Of a DNA stretch of 64,000 nucleotides, positions 38,508 to 47,698 are shown piece by piece. This stretch comes from Anaerolineae bacterium (GTDB taxonomy: Bacteria; Chloroflexota; Anaerolineae; Fen-1058): positions 7,813 to 71,812 of the forward strand of contig PMCF01000240.1 in the NCBI GenBank assembly GCA_003154115.1, read 5' to 3'. Made by a program: the position numbers and the translations under genes. The notes beneath the pieces are model-generated. The model was given only the letters and a program-made list of their open reading frames with translations, made no database searches and was not told the origin of the DNA. Position 1 is the first letter of the stretch. Each line of letters starts with the position of its first letter.

Positions 38508-39713
38508 ATGCCAACCATCAGTGTCGTCATTCCTGCCTACAATTCCGGCGCAACGATCGCCGCCACGATCAACAGCGTACTGCAGCAGACTTACACCGAT
38601 TTCGAGATCATCGTCATCGACGACGGCTCTACCGATGATACGCGTGCCAAGGTCGAAACCTTTGGCACACGCACTCGCTATGCTTATCAACGCAACAGCG
38701 AGCGATCGGCAGCGCGTAATCACGGCATTCGCCTCGCGCAGGGCAAGTACATCGCCTTCCTTGACGCCGACGATCAATGGTTGCCCGCTAAACTGGCGAA
38801 GCAAGTCGCCTTACTGGAGCGCAAGCCAGAACTGGCGTTGGTTTATTGCTGGGCCAATTTAATCGATCCCGTGGGGAACACGCGCGGCTTCATCGGACAG
38901 GATTTTCCGATCGAGCAGGCCGAGAACTGCCACGCATTTGAAGGGCTAGTGCTGGGCCGATCGATCCCCACATTGACTACGGTGATCCGCACGGCGTGCC
39001 TGCCGACCACTGGCGTTTTTGACGAGTCGATCTGCTACATCGAAGACTGGGATTTGTGGTTGCGCTTCGCGCTGCGCTACCCGATCGGCTTTGTGCCCGA
39101 AGCGCTGGCAAACTATCAACTGCACGGCTCGTTTTTGCCGGGGAGCATGCTGCGCTGCCGTGCGCCTGAAACACGACCGCAGGTGATTGAGAAAATATTT
39201 GATCAGGCCCAACGCGCGTCAATCGCTCTACCATCCGACCTGAAACAGCAGGCCCTGGCGCATGCCTGGTGGCGATCGAGTTTGATGCTGTATGCGGTGC
39301 AGCACAACGAAGAGGCCCAGGTTAGTTTGACGCAGGCATTTGCCAGCGATCGGGATTTCTTTCTGAACCGCCAGTTCGACTGGATTGAAGACCTGATCGC
39401 GTTCGCGATTTTTCTGTACGACACCAGCGCGCCGCCGCCCGAAGCCGAAGCGTTTGTGGCGCGCGTGTTCGATCAGCTGCCCGCTGTGGCGCAACCCTTG
39501 AGTCGCTATCGCCGCCAGGTGTTAGGACAGCTCAAGGCCGGCTACGCCTTTCAAGCCCTGGCCCTGAGCCAGCCAGCTCAGGCGCGCGATTTGATGCGCA
39601 GCGCAGTGGCCTATTATCCTTTGCTCGCGCGCAACTTAGGCGTCTTATCGATCTGTCTGCGCGGCACCTGGCTCGATCGGCTGCGACGGCGTGAGGCGTC
39701 GACCGCGCCATGA
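38508..39713 (+). CDS. GT2 family glycosyltransferase
   Basis: MPTISVVIPAYNSGATIAATINSVLQQTYTDFEIIVIDDGSTDDTR; start refined to 38508. Confidence 0.9.
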   Translation: MPTISVVIPAYNSGATIAATINSVLQQTYTDFEIIVIDDGSTDDTRAKVETFGTRTRYAYQRNSERSAARNHGIRLAQGKYIAFLDADDQWLPAKLAKQVALLERKPELALVYCWANLIDPVGNTRGFIGQDFPIEQAENCHAFEGLVLGRSIPTLTTVIRTACLPTTGVFDESICYIEDWDLWLRFALRYPIGFVPEALANYQLHGSFLPGSMLRCRAPETRPQVIEKIFDQAQRASIALPSDLKQQALAHAWWRSSLMLYAVQHNEEAQVSLTQAFASDRDFFLNRQFDWIEDLIAFAIFLYDTSAPPPEAEAFVARVFDQLPAVAQPLSRYRRQVLGQLKAGYAFQALALSQPAQARDLMRSAVAYYPLLARNLGVLSICLRGTWLDRLRRREASTAP

Positions 39714-40930
39714 ATTTTTGTTTCGTGACCATCACGTATCCCACGCATCACGCGCGTGAAGGCGCGGGGCTGGACACCCAACAGCTGGCGCGCGGCGTGG
39801 CGCAGCGAGGTCACACAGCCCACGTCGTGTGCGTTAGCGCCGACGGCTACGTGGCGCATGAAAATGACGAGGGCGTGTCGGTATCCTATGTGCCGCCCAG
39901 AAAAATTCCGGTCCGCCCTGCCCTGAGAATATTGGCTGCGCTGCCAGGCTTGCACGATCTGAAAGAAGCGTGGTGCGGCTGGGGCCTGATCGAAACGGCG
40001 TATGGTGCGTGGCGCGCAGTGAAGCGGCTGCACCGCCAACAGTCATTTGACGTGGTACAAGTCATCGACACTGGCGGGCTGGCACTGTTCTGCGGGCGGT
40101 CGTGGAAGCAGCATGTACCGATCATCATTCGCGGACACGGCTTCGTCGATCCGGCGCTGCCCGGCAGCCAGTGGTGCGGCGCGATCTTTCAGCAGCGACT
40201 TGAGCGAGCGGCGCTGCAGCGCGCTGATTTTGTGGCGGCGAATTCCGGTTATTTGCGCGATATCTACTGCGCGCACTATGGCGTATTGCCCGATCGCGCC
40301 GGCGTGTTGTACAATGGATTTGAACTACCGGCGCGCTCCGCCACCCGCTGGGATATACGGCAACTCATTGGCTGGGGGGCAGATGATCCGATCGTGTTGT
40401 ACGTGGGCCGCCTGGAATTCATGAAAGGGTGCGATGTGTTGTTCACCGCTATGCAGCAGGCGCGGCAGGTTCAATCAAACTTGCGACTGGTGCTGTTGGG
40501 CGAAACGCAGCCTGCCTTTCAAGACGAATACGCTGCCTTCATGCGCGCTCACGGCGCGTGGGCGTGGCATCCCGGCAATGTGCCACCTGCCGAAGTCTCA
40601 CGTGCACTGCGCGAAGCGACGGTGCTGGCACATCCCTCGCGCAAAGAAACGTTCGGGCGCACGCTGGTCGAAGCGCAGCTGCACGGGGTGCCCGTCATCG
40701 GCACGAAGGTGGGCGGTGTGCCAGAGATTGTGTTGGACGGCGAGACGGGTTTGCTGGTCGAAGCGGGTCAAGATCGACCGTTGGCGCAAGCGCTGTTGCG
40801 TCTGGTGCAAGACCGAGAATTCGCCACACACATGGGGCAGCGCGCCCAAGCACGCGCCGAACAACTCTTTGGATTACCCGGCGTCATCGATCGGGAGATC
40901 GCGCTGGCCCAGACGTTAAAGTCAAGTTAG
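39710..40930 (+). CDS. GT4 family glycosyltransferase
   Basis: C-terminal HPSRKETFGRTLVEAQLHGVPVIGTKVGGVPEIV; ATGA overlap with upstream GT2. Confidence 0.88.
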   Translation: MNFCFVTITYPTHHAREGAGLDTQQLARGVAQRGHTAHVVCVSADGYVAHENDEGVSVSYVPPRKIPVRPALRILAALPGLHDLKEAWCGWGLIETAYGAWRAVKRLHRQQSFDVVQVIDTGGLALFCGRSWKQHVPIIIRGHGFVDPALPGSQWCGAIFQQRLERAALQRADFVAANSGYLRDIYCAHYGVLPDRAGVLYNGFELPARSATRWDIRQLIGWGADDPIVLYVGRLEFMKGCDVLFTAMQQARQVQSNLRLVLLGETQPAFQDEYAAFMRAHGAWAWHPGNVPPAEVSRALREATVLAHPSRKETFGRTLVEAQLHGVPVIGTKVGGVPEIVLDGETGLLVEAGQDRPLAQALLRLVQDREFATHMGQRAQARAEQLFGLPGVIDREIALAQTLKSS

Positions 40931-40949
40931 TCGCGTTGGACTGAATACC

Positions 40950-42293
40950 ATGCGGATTGCGATCTTCGGACATTTCTATCCACCCACTCCCTGCGGCGGC
41001 GCGGGCTATTACACGGCCGCTCTGGCAGAAGGCTTGCAGCTCAGCGGACAGACCGTGGAGGTGTTGTGCGCCGATCGGTGGGGCGAAGGGCCAAAGTATT
41101 TCAACGGGTTCATCGACGAAAACATCAATCAGGTTCAGGTGCGCCGCCTCCACGTCAACTGGCTCAAAGCGCCGCGCCCGCTCGATTGGTTGTATGATAG
41201 TCCGGTGCTGGGCGAACAGGCGCAGCACTTTCTGGCGGAATTCAAGCCCGATGTCGTGCATGTGTCATCTTGCTACACGTTGTCAGCGCGGCCTGTGTTG
41301 GTAGCGCGCGAAATGCGGTTGCCCATCGTGATGCACCTGCACGATTACTGGCACATCTGCGCGCGGCACACTTTACTGCACAAAGATGATACAGTGTGCA
41401 GCGGGCCGGAGAGTACGCGCAAGTGTCAACAGTGCGTGTTGGCCGGGACCAAAGCGGAGACGCTGACTGGCAAAGTGCTGAACGCTTCACAGCAAGCGGC
41501 CCTGTTTGAAAATTTGAGCAAGGTAGAAGTGTTGACGCGGGTACCCTCGCTGCGTGGAATGCTGGGGGATTTTGCGCGCCGTCGTGAAATAACACTGACG
41601 GCCTGCGCCGCGGCCGACGTATTGATCACGCCCACCCGCTTTGCGCGCGACCTTCTCGTGGCCAATGGTGTCCCGGCCGAGCGATTGCAGGTCATGAACT
41701 GCGGCAACCGTGTGGAGTGGGCGGCGGACGTGCAGCGCACTTCAGCCGATCGGCTACGCGTGGGCTTTCTGGGGAATGTGATCAACATCAAAGGGGTGCA
41801 CGTCCTGATCGATGCTTATCGCCAGCTGTCCGATCGAGCGCGCGTGCAACTTCAAATCTGGGGCAACACTGAAGTCGAACCGGCGTATTACGCAGCGCAG
41901 CGCGCCTCGGCCCCAGCTGATGTGATCTGGGGTGGACGTTACACTCACGCCGATCTGGCGCGCATCCTGAGCAATCTCGATGTGCTGGTCGTCCCGTCGA
42001 TCTGGTACGAGATGCAAGGCTTGATCATTCAGGAGGCGTTTGCGGCGGGCGTGCCCGCCATCGTCAGCGATCAGACCAGCCTGACGGAGACGGTGACGCC
42101 GGAGCAAAACGGGCTGTACTTCCAGCGCGGCTCCGCACCCGATCTGGCCCGCCAGTTGCAGCGGCTGCTGGCTGAGCCCGATTTGCTGCCGCATTTGCGA
42201 TCGAACATCCTGCCGGTGCGCACGCTCGATCAGGATGTGCAGCGGTTGACGGCGCTCTATGCCGAATTAACAAACAGGATACATCCAGCATGA
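40950..42293 (+). CDS. GT4 family glycosyltransferase
   Basis: MRIAIFGHFYPPTPCGGAGYYTAALAEGL; VVPSIWYEMQGLIIQEAFAAGVPAIVSD. Confidence 0.88.
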   Translation: MRIAIFGHFYPPTPCGGAGYYTAALAEGLQLSGQTVEVLCADRWGEGPKYFNGFIDENINQVQVRRLHVNWLKAPRPLDWLYDSPVLGEQAQHFLAEFKPDVVHVSSCYTLSARPVLVAREMRLPIVMHLHDYWHICARHTLLHKDDTVCSGPESTRKCQQCVLAGTKAETLTGKVLNASQQAALFENLSKVEVLTRVPSLRGMLGDFARRREITLTACAAADVLITPTRFARDLLVANGVPAERLQVMNCGNRVEWAADVQRTSADRLRVGFLGNVINIKGVHVLIDAYRQLSDRARVQLQIWGNTEVEPAYYAAQRASAPADVIWGGRYTHADLARILSNLDVLVVPSIWYEMQGLIIQEAFAAGVPAIVSDQTSLTETVTPEQNGLYFQRGSAPDLARQLQRLLAEPDLLPHLRSNILPVRTLDQDVQRLTALYAELTNRIHPA

Positions 42294-43270
42294 CCGACCG
42301 TAGAACCAGCGCTTCAACTCAAGGCAAAACGTGGCCATTCACTTCGATCATTCTGCTCACGTGGAATCAGTGCCAGCTGACGACCGATTGTCTGGATTCA
42401 CTGGCCGATCTGGATTATCCCAAAGATCGCCTGCAAATCATCGTGTGTGACAATGGATCGCGGGACAACACCCCGGCCATTATTCGTGAGCGATATCCGC
42501 ACGTCGTCATGATCGAAAACGGCGATAATGTGGGCTTCGCGGCAGGCAACAATTCCGGTGTGCACCATGCGCTGCAAGGGTCTGCCGACTACATCATGCT
42601 GCTGAACAACGATACGGTGGTGGCGCCCGACATGCTGACGCGCCTGATTGAAGCGGCCGAGCGCGACCCGCAGATAGGCATTGTGACCCCCAAGATCTAT
42701 TACTTTGACGAACCTCAGCGCATCTGGTGCGCGGGCGCCGCCATCGACTGGCGCAACGGCGAGACCCGGCGCTTGCAGGCTGAAGAGATCGACACAGGGC
42801 AGTCAGAGTCCAATCATGGGGTAGGCTTTGCCAGCGGCTGCGCCATGTGCGTGCGCCGTTCCCTCGTCGATCAGAAGGGGCTGCTGGATGAACGTTTCTT
42901 CATTTATTACGAAGAAACGGAATGGTGTGTGCGCCTGTTGAGCGATGGTTTAGGCTGCCTGTATGTGCCCGGCAGCAAAGTGTGGCATAAAATCTCGTCG
43001 GCCATGCAGGCCGGATCGCCGCGTTCGGCCTACTACATGACCCGCAATCGACTGCTCTTCTTGCGGAAGACACAACACGGCTGGCGCGGACTGGTAGCAT
43101 TAAGCAGGGCGTTGGGCCGAGAAATCATATACATCACCGTGATGACCCTGCGCCCCAGGCACCGCGCACGCCGCGTCGAGCGCAATACCCGCGCGCATGG
43201 TGTACTCGATTTTCTGCGCGGACGCTTTGGCAAAATGCCGGAGTCCTATGTATCAACAGCCAAAAGTTAG
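42290..43270 (+). CDS. GT2 family glycosyltransferase (rhamnosyltransferase-like)
   Basis: TSIILLTWNQCQLTTDCLDSLADLDYPKDRLQIIVCDNGSRDNT...NVGFAAGNNSG; ATGA overlap. Confidence 0.88.
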   Translation: MTDRRTSASTQGKTWPFTSIILLTWNQCQLTTDCLDSLADLDYPKDRLQIIVCDNGSRDNTPAIIRERYPHVVMIENGDNVGFAAGNNSGVHHALQGSADYIMLLNNDTVVAPDMLTRLIEAAERDPQIGIVTPKIYYFDEPQRIWCAGAAIDWRNGETRRLQAEEIDTGQSESNHGVGFASGCAMCVRRSLVDQKGLLDERFFIYYEETEWCVRLLSDGLGCLYVPGSKVWHKISSAMQAGSPRSAYYMTRNRLLFLRKTQHGWRGLVALSRALGREIIYITVMTLRPRHRARRVERNTRAHGVLDFLRGRFGKMPESYVSTAKS

Positions 43271-43859
43271 CGGCGTCAATCCGCTCAAAAAATTACCCGC
43301 GCCTATCAAACGGCTGATCAGCAGGCTATACTGGCTGTCGCATGACGCTGCCGATTATTTTGCCGAGCTGACGGGCCTCATCCCGTCGCACACGCTGCGG
43401 TGCTGGATTTACCGTTATCTGTTCAGAGTTAAGATCGGGCAGAAGACTAGCCTTCATCGTGGCTGCCGCTTTTATCACCCGTCTGGAGTCCGGCTAGGGA
43501 ATCATTCGGTGATCAATCGCAATGTGCTACTGGACGGGCGCATGGGCATTACCATCGGGGACAATGTCAGCATTTCCGAAGGCACGTTCATCTTGACCTT
43601 GCAGCACGATCTTAACGACGCGATAAACTTTGACAACACGGGCGCGCCGATCGTGATCGAGGATTACGTGTTCATCGGCAGCAAAGCCATGCTGATGCCC
43701 GGTGTGACGATCGGGCGCGGGGCCGCAGTGGGCGCGGGCGCGATCGTGACGAAGAGCGTCGAAGCGTTTACCATCGTCGCCGGAGTGCCTGCCAAACCAA
43801 TCGGCACCCGGCGACAAGATTTGACTTATCAATTAGACTATCAGAAGTTCCTGGGCTAA
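43248..43859 (+). CDS. Left-handed beta-helix acyltransferase (WcaF/maltose-O-acetyltransferase-like)
   Basis: HPSGVRLGNHSVINRNVLLDGRMGITIGDNVSISEGTFI...VGAGAIVTKSVEAFTIVAGVPAKPIGTR; start refined to 43248. Confidence 0.85.
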   Translation: MYQQPKVSGVNPLKKLPAPIKRLISRLYWLSHDAADYFAELTGLIPSHTLRCWIYRYLFRVKIGQKTSLHRGCRFYHPSGVRLGNHSVINRNVLLDGRMGITIGDNVSISEGTFILTLQHDLNDAINFDNTGAPIVIEDYVFIGSKAMLMPGVTIGRGAAVGAGAIVTKSVEAFTIVAGVPAKPIGTRRQDLTYQLDYQKFLG

Positions 43860-45085
43860 TGCGCATCCTTTATCTTTCACCCTGGTTTCCTTATCCGTTG
43901 GATACCGGCTTTCGCATCCGGGTCTATCACATGCTGTCGGTCCTGGCGCAGCAGCATCGCGTGACGCTGCTGACGCTCGATCCGCAGGGTTGGGCGCCGG
44001 CACAGATCGAGCCGGTGAAGCCGCTGTGCGAGCACGTTGAGATTGTAGAGGCCGATCCGTTCAATCGGCCCAGGGCGCAACAGGCCACGCGCTTTTTGTC
44101 CTTCGGCCCGATCGTGGCGGCGCCCTTTGCCGAGATGAGCGCGCGGGTGCAACAACTCCACCGGCAGCAACCCTTCGACGTGGTCATTGCATCCAGCGTG
44201 ATGATGGCGGCCTATACGTTGGATTTGCCCCAGGTGACGCGCATCCTGGAAGAGCACAATTCCAATACCCGCTGGATGTACGATCGTTATCGGGCGCAGA
44301 GAACTGCCATGCAAAAATTGCGCTGTTGGGCCAGCTGGCGCAAATCGGCTCTGTACGAGGCCCGCCTGTTCCCGCACTTCGATCTGGTGACGATGGTGTC
44401 CGAGCAAGACGCGGCGGCCACGCGTAAACTGTTACACGGCAAGTCGCGCGTGGAAGTCTCACCGAATGGCGTCGATGCCGCACACTTCATCCCCGGTCTG
44501 GCCGAACCACAACCGGACACCTTGATCTTTGGCGGCGCGTTGACGTATGAAGCAAATTTTGAGGCGATGCACTATTTTCTGAAAGACGTGTATCCACTCA
44601 TCAAGCAACAGCGGCCCGACGTCACACTGCGCATCACGGGCTCAACCGGCAAAGCGCACCTGAGCGGACTGGCGCTGGACAAGAGCGTCATCCTGACCGG
44701 CTTCGTCGACGATGTGCGCCCAGTGGTGGCCGGCGCGTGGGTGTCCATCGCGCCGATTTTATCTGGCGGCGGCACCCGCCTGAAGATTCTGGAGTCGATG
44801 GCGCTAGGCACACCCGTGGTGTCCACCTCGAAAGGCGCGGAAGGTATCGAGGTGACGGACGGACAACATTTGCTCATCGCGGACGATGCCGCATCATTTG
44901 CGCGGCGCGTGGTCGAGTTGTTAGCCGATCGGGCGCTGCGAGAACGATTGACCCACACCGCACGGCATCTGGTGGTCAGCCAGTATGATTGGACGGCCAT
45001 TGCCCAGCGTTTTCTAAGCTGGATGGAGCAGGTAAAAGCGCAGGGAGCAAAGCCGTCCCACCAAAAGATGGGGATTATTCCATGA
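43859..45085 (+). CDS. GT4 family glycosyltransferase (TIGR03087-type sugar transferase-like); last 10 residues encoded by the 27-bp repeat
   Basis: MRILYLSPWFPYPLDTGFRIRVYHMLSVLAQQHRVTLLTLD; GGGTRLKILESMALGTPVVSTSKGAEGI; C-terminus SHQKMGIIP*. Confidence 0.87.
   Translation: MRILYLSPWFPYPLDTGFRIRVYHMLSVLAQQHRVTLLTLDPQGWAPAQIEPVKPLCEHVEIVEADPFNRPRAQQATRFLSFGPIVAAPFAEMSARVQQLHRQQPFDVVIASSVMMAAYTLDLPQVTRILEEHNSNTRWMYDRYRAQRTAMQKLRCWASWRKSALYEARLFPHFDLVTMVSEQDAAATRKLLHGKSRVEVSPNGVDAAHFIPGLAEPQPDTLIFGGALTYEANFEAMHYFLKDVYPLIKQQRPDVTLRITGSTGKAHLSGLALDKSVILTGFVDDVRPVVAGAWVSIAPILSGGGTRLKILESMALGTPVVSTSKGAEGIEVTDGQHLLIADDAASFARRVVELLADRALRERLTHTARHLVVSQYDWTAIAQRFLSWMEQVKAQGAKPSHQKMGIIP
45057..45083 (+). 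repeat. 27-bp start-junction repeat, copy 8
   Basis: CCCACCAAAAGATGGGGATTATTCCAT; creates the ATGA stop/start junction of the GT4 and O-antigen ligase genes. Confidence 0.93.
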
Positions 45086-46515
45086 TCACTCATTCCGTGC
45101 AGCGCGTCTTTGAAGATAAACGCTGGCGCACGGCGTTGATCATTCTTGGCGTGCTGGTGGTGGCGTTTGCATTGGGCCATCGTCCGTCACCGCTGTACCT
45201 GGCGTTGCCGGTGGCGCTGGCAGGCGCCTTGATCTTGCTGCGCTATCCAATCCTGGGACTGCCTCTTATGATCGTCGCAGCCCTGCTCGTCCCCATCGAG
45301 CTGAGCACCGGCACGGACGTGTCGCTGAATCCGGTGGCACTGCTGGTTCCAGTGCTGTTTGGCATTTGGGTGCTGACGCGCATGCACCATCAGGATTTGC
45401 GCCTGGCGCCATCCCTCACGACCAAACCGTTAATCTTTTTCCTGCTATCAGCCTTACTATCGTTCTTTATCGGTACACTCATTTGGGATCCGAATGTGCC
45501 TAAATCCGATCGCTTCCCGATCGTGCAAATGGCGCAGTGGGCGTTGTTCGTTTTTTCGGCGCTCGCTTTCTGGCTGGTCGGTAATCTGATCAAAAGCGAG
45601 CTCAATCTGAAACGACTGACGGCTTTCTTCTTGATCGTCGCAGGAACATTATCGATCTTGCGAATGGTACCGCCTATCTGGAACATGGTGGAACACTTCA
45701 CGACCTTTGCGTTGCTGCGGGCCCCTTTCTGGATGGCACTGGTGGCTTTAGCGCTGGGTCAATTGATTTTCAATACCGCACTCTCGCGCCGCTGGCAAAT
45801 TTTCCTGGCGCTGGCCGTCGTCGGGGTGTTTATCTATTCGTTCGTGGGCCAAGCTGAACGCACCTCCAATTGGGTGTCTGTCGGCGTAATTGTCTACACG
45901 CTGGCCTGGCTGCGCTTCCCGCGATTCCGCACGTTGTTTATCGTCGCGGCGATTCTGGGAGCAACCGTGTTTTTCCCCATCATCTATCAATTTGGTGGTG
46001 GCGATGCGAAATGGGATGAAAGTGGAGCATCTCGATTGGTGCTCAGTGGCCGCGTGATGGAAGTCTCCCTGCGGAATCCCATCACGGGTCTTGGCCCGGC
46101 AGCTTATCGGCCCTATGCCAATACCCGGCCACTGCAATATGGGTTGGCTTATTGGATTAATCCGCAAATCAATTCACACAACAACTACGTGGATCTATTC
46201 TCGCAGACCGGCATCGTCGGTTTGATTTTTTACTTCTGGTTCATCGTTTCCCTGTTCCGGGTGGGATTCCGCTTGCGCAAGACTTATCGCACCGGCTTTG
46301 CGGCGGGCTACGTCAACGCGATGGTTGCCGCATTGGCAGGAGTATGCGTGGTCATGCTCCTGCTCGACTGGTTTCTGCCCTTTGTCTATAATGTCGGCTT
46401 TCCGGGCTTTCAGGCCAGTGTGTTGTTGTGGATGTTTCTGGGCGGATTAGTGTCGCTGGAAAATATTGCCCGGCAGAGAAATTCAGCAAAGGTGGATGCT
46501 TCGCATGTCGCCTGA
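45082..46515 (+). CDS. O-antigen ligase/polymerase-like membrane protein
   Basis: Start refined to MITHSVQ at 45082; about 10 TM segments; NSHNNYVDLFSQTGIVGLIFYFWFI. Confidence 0.82.
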   Translation: MITHSVQRVFEDKRWRTALIILGVLVVAFALGHRPSPLYLALPVALAGALILLRYPILGLPLMIVAALLVPIELSTGTDVSLNPVALLVPVLFGIWVLTRMHHQDLRLAPSLTTKPLIFFLLSALLSFFIGTLIWDPNVPKSDRFPIVQMAQWALFVFSALAFWLVGNLIKSELNLKRLTAFFLIVAGTLSILRMVPPIWNMVEHFTTFALLRAPFWMALVALALGQLIFNTALSRRWQIFLALAVVGVFIYSFVGQAERTSNWVSVGVIVYTLAWLRFPRFRTLFIVAAILGATVFFPIIYQFGGGDAKWDESGASRLVLSGRVMEVSLRNPITGLGPAAYRPYANTRPLQYGLAYWINPQINSHNNYVDLFSQTGIVGLIFYFWFIVSLFRVGFRLRKTYRTGFAAGYVNAMVAALAGVCVVMLLLDWFLPFVYNVGFPGFQASVLLWMFLGGLVSLENIARQRNSAKVDASHVA

Positions 46516-47395
46516 TCTTACCATCTCGATTATTGCCGATAACGTAAAACTCGTGATCCCGTGCCTTCAGTCGGTATACGACCACACCCATCACCTCAGT
46601 GTAGAAGTGTTTCTGGTCGATAATGCCTCCGGCGACAACACGGGCAGCGCGGTCAAAGCCGCTTTTCCGCAGGTGGAGATTATTCGGAATGAAACGCGGC
46701 TGGGCTTTTCCACCAACAACAACCTCGCGTTGCAGCGCGGCACGGGCCGCTACCTGATGCTGCTCAACGACGATACCATTGTCAAAGACGGCGCGCTGGA
46801 TCGGCTGATCGAGTTTCTGGATGCTCATCCCGAAACCGGATCGGCGGGTAGTTATCTGCTCAACCCCGATGGAACCTTTCAGGCAGCCTTTGCGCGCTTC
46901 CCTAATCCCATTATCGAGGGCCTCTGGCCGGCAACTTTGTGGTCACATGAAGCGCCCCTGGACAGCGCGCCGTATGAAGTGGACAGCGTGTGCGGCGCGG
47001 CGATGGTGGTCCGGCGGGAGGCCGCCGATCAAGTCGGGTTGTTAGACACCCATTTCGATCCGATCTATTCGGAGGAAGTGGATTGGTGCTATCGTATCAA
47101 GCGGGCCGGCTGGAAAATCTACACGCTGCCACAGGCACAGGTGATTCACTACGGCAGTGTGACCATGAACCGCGCTGTGCCACGCCGCTATGAACTACTG
47201 CTCTCTCATAAAGTACTGTACTTCCGCAAGAATATCGGCGGGTTGGCGGCCAATACTTATCGGGTGTTGTTGATGAGCAGCACGCTGATCAAAGTCATCA
47301 CGTGGTCAGTTAAGAACATCTTGCAGCCTAACGAGCAAGCGCGTGAGAAACGCGATCTGCACCGCTACATTTTGACACGTATTCCTTCGTGGTAA
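46505..47395 (+). CDS. GT2 family glycosyltransferase
   Basis: SVEVFLVDNASGDNTG...LGFSTNNNLALQRGTGRYLMLLNDDT; start refined to 46505. Confidence 0.87.
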   Translation: MSPDLTISIIADNVKLVIPCLQSVYDHTHHLSVEVFLVDNASGDNTGSAVKAAFPQVEIIRNETRLGFSTNNNLALQRGTGRYLMLLNDDTIVKDGALDRLIEFLDAHPETGSAGSYLLNPDGTFQAAFARFPNPIIEGLWPATLWSHEAPLDSAPYEVDSVCGAAMVVRREAADQVGLLDTHFDPIYSEEVDWCYRIKRAGWKIYTLPQAQVIHYGSVTMNRAVPRRYELLLSHKVLYFRKNIGGLAANTYRVLLMSSTLIKVITWSVKNILQPNEQAREKRDLHRYILTRIPSW

Positions 47396-47412
47396 GGTTT
47401 CTGGAACAAGGG

Positions 47413-47447
47413 AACGCGCCGGAGTCAGTTGCTGACTCCGGCGCGTT
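47413..47447 (+). terminator. Stem-loop terminator-like element (perfect 16-bp stem, short T-run)
   Basis: AACGCGCCGGAGTCAG-ttg-CTGACTCCGGCGCGTT. Confidence 0.75.
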
Positions 47448-47510
47448 TGGCTGACTGGCGTTAAATAATCTCTGGTGCCAATCGAAAGTTGCCCCTATAG
47501 GGTCAAAGAA

Positions 47511-47647
47511 TCTAACCCTTCTAACCGCAACAAAACAAAAGGGCAAATCGGCTTGGCTTTTTCAAGCACATTTTGACGAAAGATTTACAGTATGAACCTG
47601 TGACACCCAGATCGTTAAACACTACGCAAACCTACTCCCGGTAAAAT
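47511..47647 (+). promoter_or_regulatory. Composite promoter site C: TCTAACC (47511)/TCTAACC (47520), TTGACGAAAGATTTAC (47573), CAAAC (47627), -10 TAAAAT (47642)
   Basis: Exact 54- and 15-bp spacings shared with the other three sites. Confidence 0.78.
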
Positions 47648-47698
47648 AAGAGTGGGGTTACAGGGATCGATTCGCGACGATCGAGGGGATAGATAGAA

